The notes under the pieces: generated by a model
What the model saw: only the letters and a program-made list of their open reading frames with translations
The model's database searches: none
Told to the model about the DNA's origin: nothing
Position numbers and translations under genes: made by a program
Part shown: one piece after another, positions 20,396-32,702 of the stretch
How positions within the stretch are numbered: the stretch's first letter is position 1
Layout: each line of letters opens with the position of its first letter
Assembly (NCBI RefSeq): GCF_032854445.1
Contig: NC_088297.1
Span: forward strand, 13,877,335-13,941,334
Direction: 5' to 3'
Length of the DNA stretch: 64,000 bases
Source: Liolophura sinensis
Taxonomy: Eukaryota; Mollusca; Polyplacophora; Chitonida; Chitonidae

Positions 20396-22993
20396 TCAGC
20401 TGGACATATTCTTCCGCCGTATGAGAAAAGGCTTCATCTGTCCATCTGCGTTAGTTCCAGAGTTTTCCGGGGAAGTATGGCGAGACTGACGAATGCATGG
20501 GAGCAAACGTCGGCCTTGGGTGAGGCGTCGTTTATCCATGAAGTCGCCATCTGCTATGCCACTTTTTCGTAGACGTCGCTCAGCGCAGCCGATGGGCCTG
20601 TCCTCTTGAGAACTGCTCAAAGAACGTGTCCTAGCACGCCTTTCGCTGGAGACGTCGCATTTCGTATCTAAACGTTGATCAATCAGCTCCCCTGGTAATT
20701 GTCTTGCTCGGCACAGTGAGGAAGATCGGAGTGAGCTGGTGGCAGGAAGTTTTACAAGCCTGCCTTCACGTTTTGCGTTGTCGTTAAAACCGACTTCAGA
20801 TTTACGCTGCGCCGGTAAAGAAAATTTAGCTCTTTCCCGATTCCTCACAAATGGAGGAGTGCTGTCATTATGGACGTTGTCAGCATCATGCATCGAAATC
20901 GAATTTCGTTGATATCGTGTCCCTTTCCAGTGAATATCCTTGCGGCTCCATTCTGTTTGAGAAGGTTTGCGGCACCGAATCACCAGCGGGTCATGAGCCA
21001 TTTCCACAGGGACACATTTAGAAAAGGGATCTCGTAGTGACTCTCGACGAAATGAAAGCTCATTCTTTCGGGGATCAGGAAAAGAATGAGTATGTGGACG
21101 GGTTGAATCGTGATGAAAATGGGCATGAATTTCCATGGAATCATGATCATCTTGAGGAAGGGAGCGTTGTGACACGTAGATATGTTTTGGGCACTGGGGC
21201 GACTGGAGATTGTAAGGAATGTCCACAGAATAGACAGTGCTACGTTGATCCCGCAGATTGTGAGTACACTGACGCCCACATGAACCATCAGGGGGAAAAG
21301 AAAGCTGTCTTGAATTAAGAGGAAAGGTCAGATGATCCCCCCTGCAGTTACTAGGGAATTCAAAGTAACAATCTATCTGATCACCGTCTTTAGACACGAT
21401 CGCTTTCTGCCCTGGAAGAAACTGGGAATGTTGAACGTTAAGCTGAATTTCGCTCTCTTGCTGGGGATGGGAACATTTGCGATCATGAAAAGAGCGTCTG
21501 TCCTCACACGTATTGCTGAAAAGACGAACATTTTTGCCGGAAGGATTTGAGATATGGGGGTTACTTTCAATGCGACTGTTTTCGAAGCGAGCATCTCTCT
21601 TGTCGCAAATTTCATTGAAGTGAGTTCGGACTACGTTGAAATGAGAACCTTTGTTGTCAGATACAGTGTTGATATGAACGTCATTGTTGCCTGGACGGTC
21701 TCGGTAATTACCAGAATATGCAAAACGGACTTCCCTTTTGTCATCCAAATGGTGATCTTGATCGCCAATCACTGCGTCAAATTCAGAATATATTTCGTCG
21801 TGATTATAAGTGAAGCGATGGTTTCCATTTCCATCGTTTTCAGCACATGGAGAACTAGACGGACTACGCGAAGGGATGCGTTTTTCTTGAAGTGCCGTTA
21901 ATGTTATTTCACGATGGTCATGAAAAGACGGGTCAATAAGTTTACGACTATGGTCCAGATAAGGGCATACTGAGTCAGCGGTTAAGTGAGAAACTTCTTT
22001 GCTATCGGTGTCTTCCTGTCTGAAATTCACATCAAACGAACTCTTGAAATCAATTGGAGGTACCAATGCTCGGTTGCCCAACTTCGAATACTTGGGTGGA
22101 GTAGGTAAATTTACAGGCGACACGCTGTTCGACCTTATGGGTGGAAGCGTCTTCCTGCCCATTTTTGGCGTGCCCTTCAAAGGAGGGAGAGGTGAGTCTG
22201 AATCCGATCTAGACGACGGTGTCAGTCGTAGATCTATCGGGCTGGACGTCCCTGAGAGGGAGGGAGCCGGGGTTAAGCTTCCTGGCGACAGGCTGGACGG
22301 GCTCAAGTCAACCCTTCTGTTCTCTTGAATAGTCCACTTAGTTGGAGAGGAGCAGGTGATTCCGATGGCAGGGAGATCTGACAGTATTTCCTGTCCCTCG
22401 GCCTGTTTTACGTTTGTGTGAGACGCAAGAGAGTTGTTGTTGTTTATGATGGATAAAGTCAGTCCGAGGCCATTTTGACAAGGAAAACTGCCCTCTGTAA
22501 TGACGGGGCCATTTCGTTCGAGTTCCGACAAATTTATGACTTGATCTTCTTCCGTTTTAAATGCATTGTCGTCTTTTTGTCTCTCTAATTGAAGCTGCTG
22601 CAGTTTAACGATGGTGGCGTTCAGATTTCCGGAGACTCGCATATCTACCCGCTGTGTTAGGGTCGACAGATTTCCGCCCAAGACAGACGACGGGTTGTTT
22701 CCTGCCTCTGTCACGTGAACTCTCTCCCGTGTCATCTGCTCGGTCGCCACGTGACCATTCACAATGTCGTTACCAGAGAAGTCCAGGTTAATGGAAGAGC
22801 TGGCAATGAAAGACCCTGGGGAACTAGGGGTGGACGCAAAGCTTTCTAGAAAACCCCGTTCTATATCGGACGCATCAGCGAGGATGTCGTCGTTGTGTGG
22901 GTCAAAAATGTCGTGAAATTTTCCAGTACGTTCAGTCGAACTTCCGTTAAACATTTCAGCGTTTCTCGGTTGGCCTCTTGACATTGTGTTAGC
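20396..22993 (-). CDS. Uncharacterised 862-residue low-complexity protein
   Basis: One long uninterrupted exon. I chose the ATG at 22984 because a strong acceptor (CTTTTTGCAG) ends at 22994 and the exon then reads GCTAACACAATG. Codons further upstream would lie in the intron. The stop is TGA at 20396-20398. The protein is hydrophilic, with no signal peptide, no membrane segment and no domain I recognise. An N-terminal acidic and Ser-rich part is followed by Pro/Ser stretches (residues about 230-320), then Asp-, His- and Arg-rich sequence, and an Arg/Ser-rich basic C-terminus. This looks intrinsically disordered. The ORF is far longer than chance in this genome and its codon use is not repetitive, so I take it as real. 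The exon could continue from an upstream coding exon in phase 0. A possible noncoding 5' exon ends in CATCAG|GTGAGT near 26402 on the minus strand. Function unknown. Confidence 0.75.
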   Translation of the reverse strand, partial: ANTMSRGQPRNAEMFNGSSTERTGKFHDIFDPHNDDILADASDIERGFLESFASTPSSPGSFIASSSINLDFSGNDIVNGHVATEQMTRERVHVTEAGNNPSSVLGGNLSTLTQRVDMRVSGNLNATIVKLQQLQLERQKDDNAFKTEEDQVINLSELERNGPVITEGSFPCQNGLGLTLSIINNNNSLASHTNVKQAEGQEILSDLPAIGITCSSPTKWTIQENRRVDLSPSSLSPGSLTPAPSLSGTSSPIDLRLTPSSRSDSDSPLPPLKGTPKMGRKTLPPIRSNSVSPVNLPTPPKYSKLGNRALVPPIDFKSSFDVNFRQEDTDSKEVSHLTADSVCPYLDHSRKLIDPSFHDHREITLTALQEKRIPSRSPSSSPCAENDGNGNHRFTYNHDEIYSEFDAVIGDQDHHLDDKREVRFAYSGNYRDRPGNNDVHINTVSDNKGSHFNVVRTHFNEICDKRDARFENSRIESNPHISNPSGKNVRLFSNTCEDRRSFHDRKCSHPQQESEIQLNVQHSQFLPGQKAIVSKDGDQIDCYFEFPSNCRGDHLTFPLNSRQLSFPPDGSCGRQCTHNLRDQRSTVYSVDIPYNLQSPQCPKHIYVSQRSLPQDDHDSMEIHAHFHHDSTRPHTHSFPDPRKNELSFRRESLRDPFSKCVPVEMAHDPLVIRCRKPSQTEWSRKDIHWKGTRYQRNSISMHDADNVHNDSTPPFVRNRERAKFSLPAQRKSEVGFNDNAKREGRLVKLPATSSLRSSSLCRARQLPGELIDQRLDTKCDVSSERRARTRSLSSSQEDRPIGCAERRLRKSGIADGDFMDKRRLTQGRRLLPCIRQSRHTSPENSGTNADGQMKPFLIRRKNMSS

Positions 22994-23704
22994 CTGCAAA
23001 AAGATTAAAACACCATTAAACACGATGGACTGACTAGTTGATTAATTGATTGATTGATGTTCAACACCGAACTGGGATAGTTTTCCGCTTACATCACTGC
23101 GGTAAGGTTTAATGGTGGGAAAAGCGAGAATGCCTGGGGTAAGACACTGACATTTACCTGAAAATACCTAAAAAATCCCGTCTAAAATCCATAGCAGAAA
23201 CAGTGAAAACTTGATTTGCAAAAGCGAACTCACTGGAAATACAAAATGGACAAGACAAAAGTTTCTGTGTATCAATCGTTATGACCAGTAATATTACATG
23301 TAAACTGTAACCGAGGCCCATTAACTATGTCGCAATTAATATTCCGTCCTCCAAATTACGAAGCATTCTTAGACTTAAGCCAAAATTTTAAGCATTATAT
23401 TTGGTATGTTCTTTTCCGTCAGATTAGCTGACATTTGTTGCGCAATAACATACCCAGAATTTACGTTTTGCGTTTTTATTTCGACCTTGTTACATTAGAA
23501 ATAACAATTTTAAAGCGATTTGAAATTTTAGCTTGAGTCTAAGAACGCTTCGTGACCCCGGGAGAGGATGTTAACATCTATTCCAGGAATACATTGAGTT
23601 GATGTACGGTTACACAATATACAACAGCATTCCTGCATTTGTTTCATTTAATTCTTTTTTGCTTATATTAGAGGTCTCAAAAAATAAATCAAATATGGTT
23701 TACG

Positions 23705-23835
23705 GTTATTACTCTCAAAAAATTAATCTGCTACTTTTAACAGAAAGTCTGTTATCTGAATGATGCTAGAATGTTTTCTGTTATTATAATATAATAGTCT
23801 GTCACATTTAACGTACCATTGATCGTCCGCAATAT
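23705..23835. repeat. Family C repeat, copy 3
   Basis: AATCTGCTACTTTTAACAG, AGAAAGTCTGTTATC, GATGCTAGAATG, ATTATAATATAATAGTCTG and TCACATTTAACG align with the left arm of the element at 440-570. Confidence 0.6.
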
Positions 23836-24875
23836 TCGTCGTCGACCTATTATGACAGGCGCACAGGCAAAAGCATATGGCGCAGACTATTAGAGCACAT
23901 ACAGAGAAAACGGAAACATTGTGACGGATATACATACTGAAAATTTATTTATTTTATTAGATGTTTACATCGGACCCTAGAATATACGCTGCAGAAGAGA
24001 CAGAACATACGTATATAACATTTAAGGAGGGGTATGAGTGCAAGGCAACCCCGAAATCCATTACGGGGGATTTCCGCCTGAATCGTTTTCTCCTCATTTA
24101 ACACTGAACATAGTCAGACCGGCAGCCTGAGTAATACTGGTAGTATGCTTACTTTTGTTCCGTAATTCAAATAAAATATATTTAAAACAAGTATTTGTCG
24201 GGCGCAACGAGACGTTGACCTGGTCACAGACCCTTTAACAAACACGTCCGGAGGTAAACACCTAAAATTCATGTTCCCTGGACACCAGCATGTTGCCTCG
24301 CAACCTGAACAAACATGATCGTGGATACGAGGTCGAAGATTTACTCCTACATTTTGTTTTCTGCGTTGTTCCCGTTCTATCTAGTACACTGTTCTTCAGT
24401 TTGTCTTCCTTATGTTTGGACAGTCGAAGATTTTATTTGTTAAAGTGAAATACAGCACTTGGCTAATGTTTAAGCCCATAGAAAGACTACCATTCAAAGT
24501 ACCTTAAACCGGCATTAAATATTTTTTAAGATTTTTTTTTCAACCCAGTAATGGTTTAGTGAAACTCCGTCTTGGCAAAGCTTTAGTGCGTCTCCACTTA
24601 TCGACAGCAAGATGACGTCACGTGTACACAGGAAGGGTTGTGCTGGTGATTTGGACCCCTTTTAATTATTTACAAAATTTTGGATTAGGATTGGGATAAA
24701 ACAGGATTGTTGTACAACTAGATTCATGCTCAGCTCTGAAACAAATGAAAATAAATCTAAGAACCACTGAGGCTAATCTAGACAATCGACTGTCGCTGAA
24801 TTTTATGCTTCAGTTTTGTGGTGGTGGCTTCTAAGATGAAAGAGTGGAGCCTACGTGGATCAGTCTGTTAGTCCA

Positions 24876-24987
24876 GCTCATGCTGGCTTCCTCTCCGGTC
24901 GGAAGTGGGAAGGTCTCCAACTGCCTGCGGATGGTCGTGGAGTATTCTAGAGTACAGCGTAAAAACATCAATCATATAAATAAATCT
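24876..24987 (+). repeat. SINE family 1, internally deleted
   Basis: GCTCATGCTGGCTTCCTCTC, AAGTGGGAAGGTCTCC and TGCGGATGGTCGTGG join directly to AGTATTCTAGAGTACAGCG and the tail. The central ACCATAATGCTGGCC domain is missing. Confidence 0.8.
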
Positions 24988-26959
24988 AAGATGACGGCAG
25001 TGCTGGTCTAGTTATCGCAGAGGTCAGAGAAAGCACCTCGGCTTGAACACGACGTTTCAATAATTTTATTGTGTTTTATAAAAGACAACAGAAGAAAATG
25101 ATCCCATGTATGCAAGAAAAACAAAGGAGCAAAACTTAAATTCTTCAATTCTCATAAACGTAGAAAAAGTATATCATAAGATTTAATTAATTTTAAGCAT
25201 TGTCCAGTGAGACACCGTGTTCTCATTCCCATCAACCTTCTGCATCCCTAATGAATTCTTCACTGACTCTGATATTTGTTATTTAGAAACTGCTGACTAA
25301 ACGCGAAAATAAACAATTTGTATAATTTGAACAGCGTGTCTAAGTAGGGCTAGGGTCTACCGTGGAACTGAATGCGTTTTGGACCGAGAGAGTGTGCTGC
25401 TTTCTGAAATAATTTGTGACATCGTCGTTCAATACTACACGGCTTGTAAATCAATTAATTTTACGTGTGGTCGTAAATGATACAGGCCTGTCCAACAACA
25501 TTGTGTGAAATGGCCTCTCGGCTATACATAACTAAATCGTTGTAAACTATCTCAAAATGATTAGTTCTGTGTTATCATATGTCACTTCATGGAGTGAATA
25601 GACAAAGGCTACGTCTCAGCTTATGCCGCGCAATCTGACAGCAATGGATAAAATCCTCATGCTGTCTTCCTCCATTCACACTAGCCATTTGTGCAGTATT
25701 GACGTTTTGTTCAACATTTTATTCGGTGAAATTTCATTAAAATAATAAAGCATGGTACTTTTTTAAAAAAGCTTCAAAATCCTGCTTTGATTGAAATATC
25801 TTTTAGCCAGGTGCTGCCTTGTATTTTTTTAAGACCGCACACGAAGACAACAACGACAACATCGAGGAAATAGAAGATTTTTTATGTCATTTTAGCAGTC
25901 ACACAGCTGGCTGCATGTTTCGTCCACAACAGAATCACTACCGCGTCGTCGATCAAGCAGGAATAGAAACGATTCTATTTTCCCGGTGACTCGTTTGATG
26001 TGGTCGTGTTTTTCACAACTGAAAAGATTGTTTTCTTTTAATTTTCTGCCCAGAATATTAAAAAAAGAAATTCTGGCTTCGCCGGCGTGTCTTGTGCAAA
26101 CGCAAAAATACCATATGATGTGCTTGCATCAAGGTGTGATTGTCACGTCCATTGAGAACAATTCTTAGTGGAAATATAGCAAACCTGTGTATTGTTTTTT
26201 GTAGGAAAAAAACCGTGTAGTTACTATGACGTTTCTTCATTTTCCACAGCATTTTGGAGCCGTTTCAACTCGTATAGAATGTAACCAAGACACACAAACG
26301 AATGAGACATGCAAGAAGTGGAGCAACGATAAAGTATTGTTGTTATTAAGTAGGCCTATAATAAGCAGAAAACACACGGAAAAAATACAAATCGCACTCA
26401 CCTGATGTCAACGTGAACCACAGTCTTTTAATAGCTGGTAACGACGTAAAGGTTAGCTAAGTCGATACAGGTGGGTCTTCATAGTTGTCATAGATATTAA
26501 CTACGTCAGCGAGAGGCAGGCGCAAAGCGATTTATCACGCCTTTGGCAAGGCACCTCTGCCAAACTTTCACAGGATGTACCTTATAACCCTAAAGCAAAT
26601 CTAGTTAATGTGGAACGTAAAGGCAAAATAACACTAACGTGAAGTATATATCAAATTGAAAGACCATTAAAAACTGTCCAGGAAAATAGTTGGATTTATT
26701 TTCTTTAGAATTTTTGTAACCGAGTAAAAAATGCTTATGAAACAAACCATTCTTATTCGAGTCAGTACGACAAATCGCATCGTGTGAACTCGGCTTAAGG
26801 CTGTTAAAGTAAAATGAAAACATGAAAATAATGACAAAATCAGATGCAAGGGTTTCAAAACTTATGTAATATTTTCTAAATTCTTTTTTTTTTGATAGGA
26901 GGAAAGGATATTTGAATATTATATACATATATAATAATATTAATATCAATTATATAATA

Positions 26960-27390
26960 TTTGAAAATGTGGGTATTTGGGAACACCTTTTGGTATTTGT
27001 TGTGGTTGCATAATAACGTTGTAAATAAGGATCTGGTGAAGGTCTAATAAATTTTGATTGAATGTAAATTTGTTGTTTATGTCTGGATTATACTAATATT
27101 TACGAATATACTAAAAATGTAAACATAATCAAAATCCGGGTTGTACACATTTGTTAGCTGAAAAGACCAAATTCTAGTGCAAATATATTCATTACACATG
27201 TGTTACATCCTCATTCTAACATTATTACACAAAGACTATACATACCACAAGGTGAATGCATAATATACAAAAATTATTTTCAAGAGTCTTTTTCTCAAAA
27301 TCGAAAAAGACCACATTTACAACTAACTTTTCGCACTCTTTTGTCTGAACTTCACGTAATTTTTATATCTTCTTGCCCTTTGAAGAATTG
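26960..27390. repeat. Fold-back element, family A copy 2
   Basis: GTGGGTATTTGGGAAC, GCATAATAACGTTGTAAATA and AATTTGTTGTTTATG match the reverse complement of the element at 14325-14850. The right part (AACATTATTACACAAAGAC, ATTTTCAAGAGTC, TTCACGTAATTTTTAT) is the inverted counterpart of the left. It is an imperfect palindrome without coding capacity. Confidence 0.6.
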
Positions 27391-27898
27391 ATTCGCTGTC
27401 ACACTCATGCCAGTTCTTAGTCAATGAAGGTTCTTGAACGAATACAAATGTTAATATTTTTAGAGAACTCCTAAGGAGTTTGGCTAAAAATTTAAATATA
27501 AAATATGATTTCATACCAGTATTAGCTGATACACTTTCGAGCAACTGGGCAATGAAATGTATATGAGACGCATAATCGTAAGTGCTGCGTAAGTCTACAC
27601 ACTGCGTTCATAAAGAATCATTTCTACTAACGATAACACTGTTAGGTACCACCCACCAACAGATGAACAGTTGACATTTGCTCTGAATGTGTGTTAACTA
27701 TTTACGTAAGCCAAACGTGGAAATATCCAAAGTATATTATTCAAAAATGTAAAAGAAAGTACATTTAATACAATTCAGTACTGGTATATCACTGTAAACA
27801 CACTTTTAAAATCTTCAAAAAGATTTTAAAGTACTAACTACAACGCAAATTAAATACATGTATGAATGACTAGTTTCGCTCCGTAGTGCTTCTCTATA

Positions 27899-29160
27899 TA
27901 AACTGACGGCCAAAAGAAACTTTACGACTCCGTGAGTTAAATTTAACCAGCCTTTTCAGCAAAATATTAACAAATTATTGTAGGAAAACATTGTATGAAG
28001 CATATTCCTATGTGCGACAAGCGTCATATACGCCCACACGAAATTGTTTTGAGACAACGAAGAAAGTTCACGTGACCCATGGATGGCCGCAACTGCACAT
28101 GTAATAAGTGTATAAAAACGTTACACACAGTGTGCTGGATTTGCACACTGACTAAAAACCAACAAATTAACGCCTCGATTGACTCCAGAACAACGCGAAA
28201 GGGCCCTTGGTATGGTATCCATGGGAGCCACCCTTGCCTACATTGCAAGAACCTTCGGCTGCTCTCGTGTAACTGTGTCAGACTTGATGCAACGTTACAG
28301 ACAGACAGGGTAGACACCGCACAGGTCAAGAACAGGCAAGCCTAGGGTAACTACGCCAGAGAAGACGGGTACCTGCGCACCTTTCACCTGAGGAACTGCT
28401 TCCTGACAGTGATCTCATCGTCAATCAATGCCCTAGGTCACTGGGTTAGTCAGCAGACCTTGTCCAGGAGACTCATGGCTCAAGAATTAGGGCTTATCGA
28501 CCATTCAGAGGGCAGTTGTTGACAGCCGAACACCGTCGCCAGAGGTTGCGATGGGCTCGAATTGTATGCCGTTGGCAACAACGTGATTGGCAACGTGTTG
28601 TTTTCACGGATTCTCGGAACGAATGGCTGCATCATGCGTCCAGAAGGTGGTATCTTTTTGTGGCGGCAGCGTGACGGTGTGGGGTGGGATTTGTGGAGAT
28701 GAACGGACACCACCGGTCATCATCTACGGAAACCTTACAGCTCAACGTTACGTGGATGAAATTCTACGTTCTGCTGTCCTGCCATTCTTTCAACAGCAGT
28801 TCATGTGGTGTCCTGTACCAGCATGACAACGCCAGACAATCAGCATGACAACGCCAGCTCGAGTTGTGCAGAACTTCCTGGACGCCAACGGCTTGCCGTG
28901 GCCTGCACATTCCCCAGATATGTCCCCATAGAACACCTTTGGGATATCATGGGTCTTCGAGTAAGACAACGGCTACACCTTTCAGCCAACCGACAAGAAC
29001 TGGCGTTCGCTCTCCAAGATGAATGGCAACGACTCCCTGGTCATCTCATCATACGACTGACTTTCTATGCGTCGGAGAGTTTTTGCATGCATTGAAGAAG
29101 GGGGTGGCCACACGCGATATTGATTGGTTTTGATATTGACTGATTTGAACAATAATCAAC
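27899..29160 (+). mobile_element. Tc1-like DNA transposon, 3' end truncated
   Basis: The left end begins after a TA with AACTGACGGCCAAAAGAAAC, which matches both ends of the element at 37764-39024. The transposase is on the plus strand but broken into frames. A helix-turn-helix region at about 28170-28310 reads [21 protein letters not shown] with [23 protein letters not shown] blocks follow: [14 protein letters not shown] (28640-28690), HDNA (28828-28845) and [17 protein letters not shown] (28925-28980). The C-terminus is near 29095. Homology to copy 2 ends near 29155, so the right terminal repeat is gone. An AGCATGACAACGCCAG duplication at about 28821-28858 interrupts the reading frame. Non-autonomous now. 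Confidence 0.85.
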
Positions 29161-29251
29161 TCATCAGACGCCACGTAATTTACACCACGCTGGACATGTG
29201 ATTCGGAGCCCAGCTGTACGCCCCGCGTGCAAAACGCAATTAATATACCTG

Positions 29252-29420
29252 TTAATTTGATTGTTGTTTTACGCTGTAATCCGCATGTTTTTGGAAAACC
29301 TTCTCACGTACGACCAGAGAGGAAGCCAGCATTAGCTTTAGCGTGAACTCACAGTGACCGCACGGGTGTGAGGCCTTACACTGCTCGGGCACACTAATCA
29401 CTAAGGCACAGAGGCCCTAC
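29252..29420 (-). repeat. SINE family 1, central domain missing
   Basis: The minus strand reads from a tRNA-like head (GTGAGTTCACGCTAAAGC B-box region) through GCTGGCTTCCTCTCTGGTCG to a GCGTAAAACAACAATCAAAT-like tail. The middle is deleted. Confidence 0.65.
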
Positions 29421-29769
29421 GCACTTAATGGTTAGCATCAAGCTACATGTAGCAAGTAATGGTTTCAAGAATGCAGCACGGTGTTAAATGTGAGATGACC
29501 ATTTTCTTGTAAAAAAATGAATGATTGACGAGACATAAACTTTTAAAAATGAACACCTGTATATTCTAATGATCCACATGTACAGTGGACATGATATCAG
29601 TAGGAAAAGCTGCCATTCGTTGTCAATCTGGTCTCTGTTCTGTACTCCCCAAGATCTCAACCAAAAGGCCACAATGCGTTGCCTTTGGTTGTGATAATAA
29701 GGTTGACCACACTTCGCGCTTAGCGCCTCTAATGCTGAAGAGCATAGAGTACGAACGACTGTGTTTCTC

Positions 29770-29890
29770 CAAAATGGTGTATCCCATGGCCTCGTAAGAA
29801 TTCCAGATTAAAAAGTGATTTGTAGAGTTATCAAGCACGTAATAAAAATATCCATGCCCGTTCAGGTCTGTTAGACCCGTCTTCTGAAAC
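29770..29890 (+). repeat. Unclassified interspersed repeat, copy 1
   Basis: GTGTATCCCATGGCCTCGTAA, CCAGATTAAAAAG and CCCGTTCAGGTCTGTT resemble 37376-37500 (CTGCCATGGCTTCATAAAAA, CTGATTAAAATCTGAT, CCGTTTAGGTCTGTTTC). It is a shared repeat; the family is unknown. Confidence 0.4.
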
Positions 29891-32430
29891 AACAGTAGAT
29901 ATATTTTTTATTATCTTTTCTTTTGAGTGATTCAGCTTAAGTAGAATATATACATACCTGACAGCCTTCGGAGAGTTCTTGTACGTAGGACCTTCTTGTA
30001 TCAAATAAGTGTAATCATCAGTTAGAATGGATGCTCCTTAAGGTATGCTAGCTGTAGTCCAATATGCCTCGAAGTCGAGGCATATAGAATGAAGAGTTGC
30101 AATTCAAACGAAACGGACATAGGTATTTTGATTATCGACAACTTACATACTAGCATGGTACACGATTTGGATACTACTTTTATTCATTCAACTATAGAAC
30201 ATTTGTTGCAAGTTTCCATCGTCAGTGAAAACTGTTGACTGCTTCTCTTTGCACGAATCCGTCCTAGTTTCGTGCTTTCTATACTTTCTTAGTTCCCTAA
30301 TGGTTTGCGTTGAACAGTTTTTCGGCAATTGACCGAGCGATTATTGACACAGGAGGTCCATTATGGTTGGGATGCAAATTTGGGCGCCAAGATCATAACA
30401 AAACGACTCGAAATCCTATATGCCTGGCGTAGCTATCCGGGTGATATGCCCGATACATCTGCATATGAATCCTATTAAATTGCCAAAATAAGCAAAATCT
30501 AAAAAAAAATGAGTTCCAAACAAATGCTACGAAAATGTTCTGATGACGAGCAGTTTGAGTATTTCAAGGTGAATTGTAGTAAACACCTCTACATTTGTTT
30601 TTACCTACTACAACTTAAGCTTTCTTTAGTGTTAGAATAATACCCTAGCTGAGGTAAACTGACAAGAGGCCATATTACGCGAGAACATTTGCGAACAATC
30701 TCATTGTCGTAGCTACTTTCGTTTTGCGCTCTATGCTGAAGTTTTTTTTTAATAATCCGCACTACTCACTAAACATACACTATTTAAATGATGCAGATAA
30801 TCGTCTAAACCTCGTGCCCTCGGATAGATCTTGAGTTGTCTTCTGAATCTCCAGTTACGCTAGACCTTGCCTTTTCGTTCGGTTCTGGCAAATTCTTTTT
30901 CCCAATCTCGCGCATTGAATTCATTTTTGAATTGATCTCGTTTTATTGCACATACAGTGTATGAGGGTTTTGGTAATTATTTTGCAGTAGCTCTCGTCTA
31001 TGCAATAATATTATAACCATGCTGTAAAGGCACTCAAGATTACAACGCACGCAATGTATAAAGCAGATGGCGCACAAATTACAAACTCTAAACAGGTTTT
31101 CGATCACTTCGTCCAAACTTACCCCCAAATTTACCCCCAAATTTACCCCCAAAATCTTCCCGAGATCGATCAGGTTAGCAAAACCCAAACCATGGCCACG
31201 TGACTTGTTATGTGAATAATATCCATAGTGCAGTTGTCTCTACGGTCGCGGCAAATGGTGCCAACGCACTTCCGCTTAGCCAATGTTTGATACAAGAACG
31301 GCCAGTTATTCTTTGATGAAGAAAACACTGGCCGCTTGTATGCTATTAAATCTATAATGTTATAGCTATCTTACATTTCTTCAGTATGTATCTTGACTTC
31401 TCGGTGCATTTTAATGCTTCGGGAATGTAACTGACTCAGCGGTGCCACATCCATGGACCACACAAAGCCTGGATAGTAAGCGAAATATCCAGAGCACAAT
31501 TAAGGCCGTTAACCGGTAAAACAACATCCAAAATCAGATTTCCCACGGCCAGTTTCATTCATAAAATTATAGGCAACGTTGAGCACCATGTACGTGCAAA
31601 TTCAGTTTGATGTCTGGTCCATATCTGACTTCAAAAGTCATCTTTTTGGAAGAATCATTCCTGGATATTAACAGGTCCACTGACGAGTTCATTGGGCCAG
31701 CGTGGGTGCGGAACATTAACCCCGCCTACAGTAGTTAAGCACGCCCTTGAAAGTTAACCACGCCTACAAAGGATAAATTTTATTAAGTGAAGCACAAAAT
31801 CTGACATTCCTATACCATGTAAACGACGAAGGGGCGTTCCAAGTTGACAACCTAAAACATCAGCTCCCACTGGAGGAATATGTAAGAATTAATATATAAA
31901 TAAGCTTGTAATATGTAAGAGAAGGACAGTTATCACTTTTCATTTATATACGAAAGGGACATGATGATTCAAGAATCAAAACTCACACATGTACATGTAG
32001 TTCACGGACAGTTTTTAGATCGAATAAAAAATACAAATCTCTCAGCAACGCTTTGACTTCCACGGTTCAGAACGGCACCAAGTTGAAGTAAAAGGATGGA
32101 TGCTTATACATGCACAGTCCTTAGTCCCGGTTTAAGCTGAATTCGTTGCAACTAAACACAGATGGCAAGAGGCTATAAACTCTCCATCCATAGCTGACAA
32201 TAACTGTGATATGTTCACAGTAGAATTTAAGAAAGATAGTGAAGGTGTTTTGGGGAGTGCCCCCTGACATGCTTGTTTTGGAATCAGTAACGTGTGACGT
32301 GCAGAATGAAATCTTCACATTTTTACACAGGATCTAACAAATGCTACAAGGCAAGATACACATATATGCATACACACGACAGATGCACTGCACCTTAAGG
32401 TAACGGTATATTACTATTTAAATTAAAATA
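29890..32430. other. No gene identified
   Basis: No supported exon. It includes a short perfect hairpin (ATATGCCTCG-aagt-CGAGGCATAT, 30062-30085) and three tandem TTACCCCCAAA units near 31119-31152. A fragment at 30620-30680 is shared with 57287-57335. Confidence 0.5.
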
Positions 32431-32436
32431 ATTCAG

Positions 32437-32702
32437 GGGCCTCCGTGGCTCAGTCGGTTAGCGCGCTATCGCAGCGTAATGACCCAGGAGCCTCTCACCA
32501 ATGCGATCGCTGTGAGTTCAAGTCCAGCTCATGCTGGCTTCCTCTCCGGCCGTAAGTGGGAAGGTCTGCCAGCAACCTGCGGATGGTCGTGGGTTTCCCC
32601 CGGGCTGTGCCCGGTTTCCACCCACCATAATGCTGTCCGCCGTCGTATAAGTGAAATATTCTTGAGTACGGCGTAAAACACCAATCAAAAAAAAAAAAAA
32701 TA
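32437..32702 (+). repeat. SINE family 1, best full-length copy
   Basis: This is the most complete copy and the best reference. The head GGCCTCCGTGGCTCAGTCGG has a tRNA A box. GTGAGTTCAAGTCC is the B box. After it come CTCATGCTGGCTTCCTCTCC, GTGGGAAGGTCTGCCAGC, a CCCCCGGGCTGTGCCCGG hairpin, CACCCACCATAATGCTG, the GTATAAGTGAAATATTC block and an oligo-A tail. It has an RNA polymerase III promoter of tRNA type. The 3' half is what most truncated copies keep. Confidence 0.95.

Larger units (their letters stand above)
23040..26950. other. No coding gene identified
   Basis: Apart from the repeats listed separately, this stretch shows no exon I can support. It may hold the promoter and 5' untranslated exon or exons of the minus-strand gene at 20.4-23.0 kb. 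The GTGAGT donor near 26402 is the best candidate. Confidence 0.4.

Noticed and set aside
21037..22328. Several ORFs of 70-115 codons on the plus strand
   Set aside because: They are antisense shadows of the 862-residue minus-strand exon.
32437..32520. tRNA gene suggested by A-box and B-box sequences
   Set aside because: It is the tRNA-like head of a SINE with the conserved downstream domain and many sister copies. No cloverleaf with a proper acceptor stem is evident.
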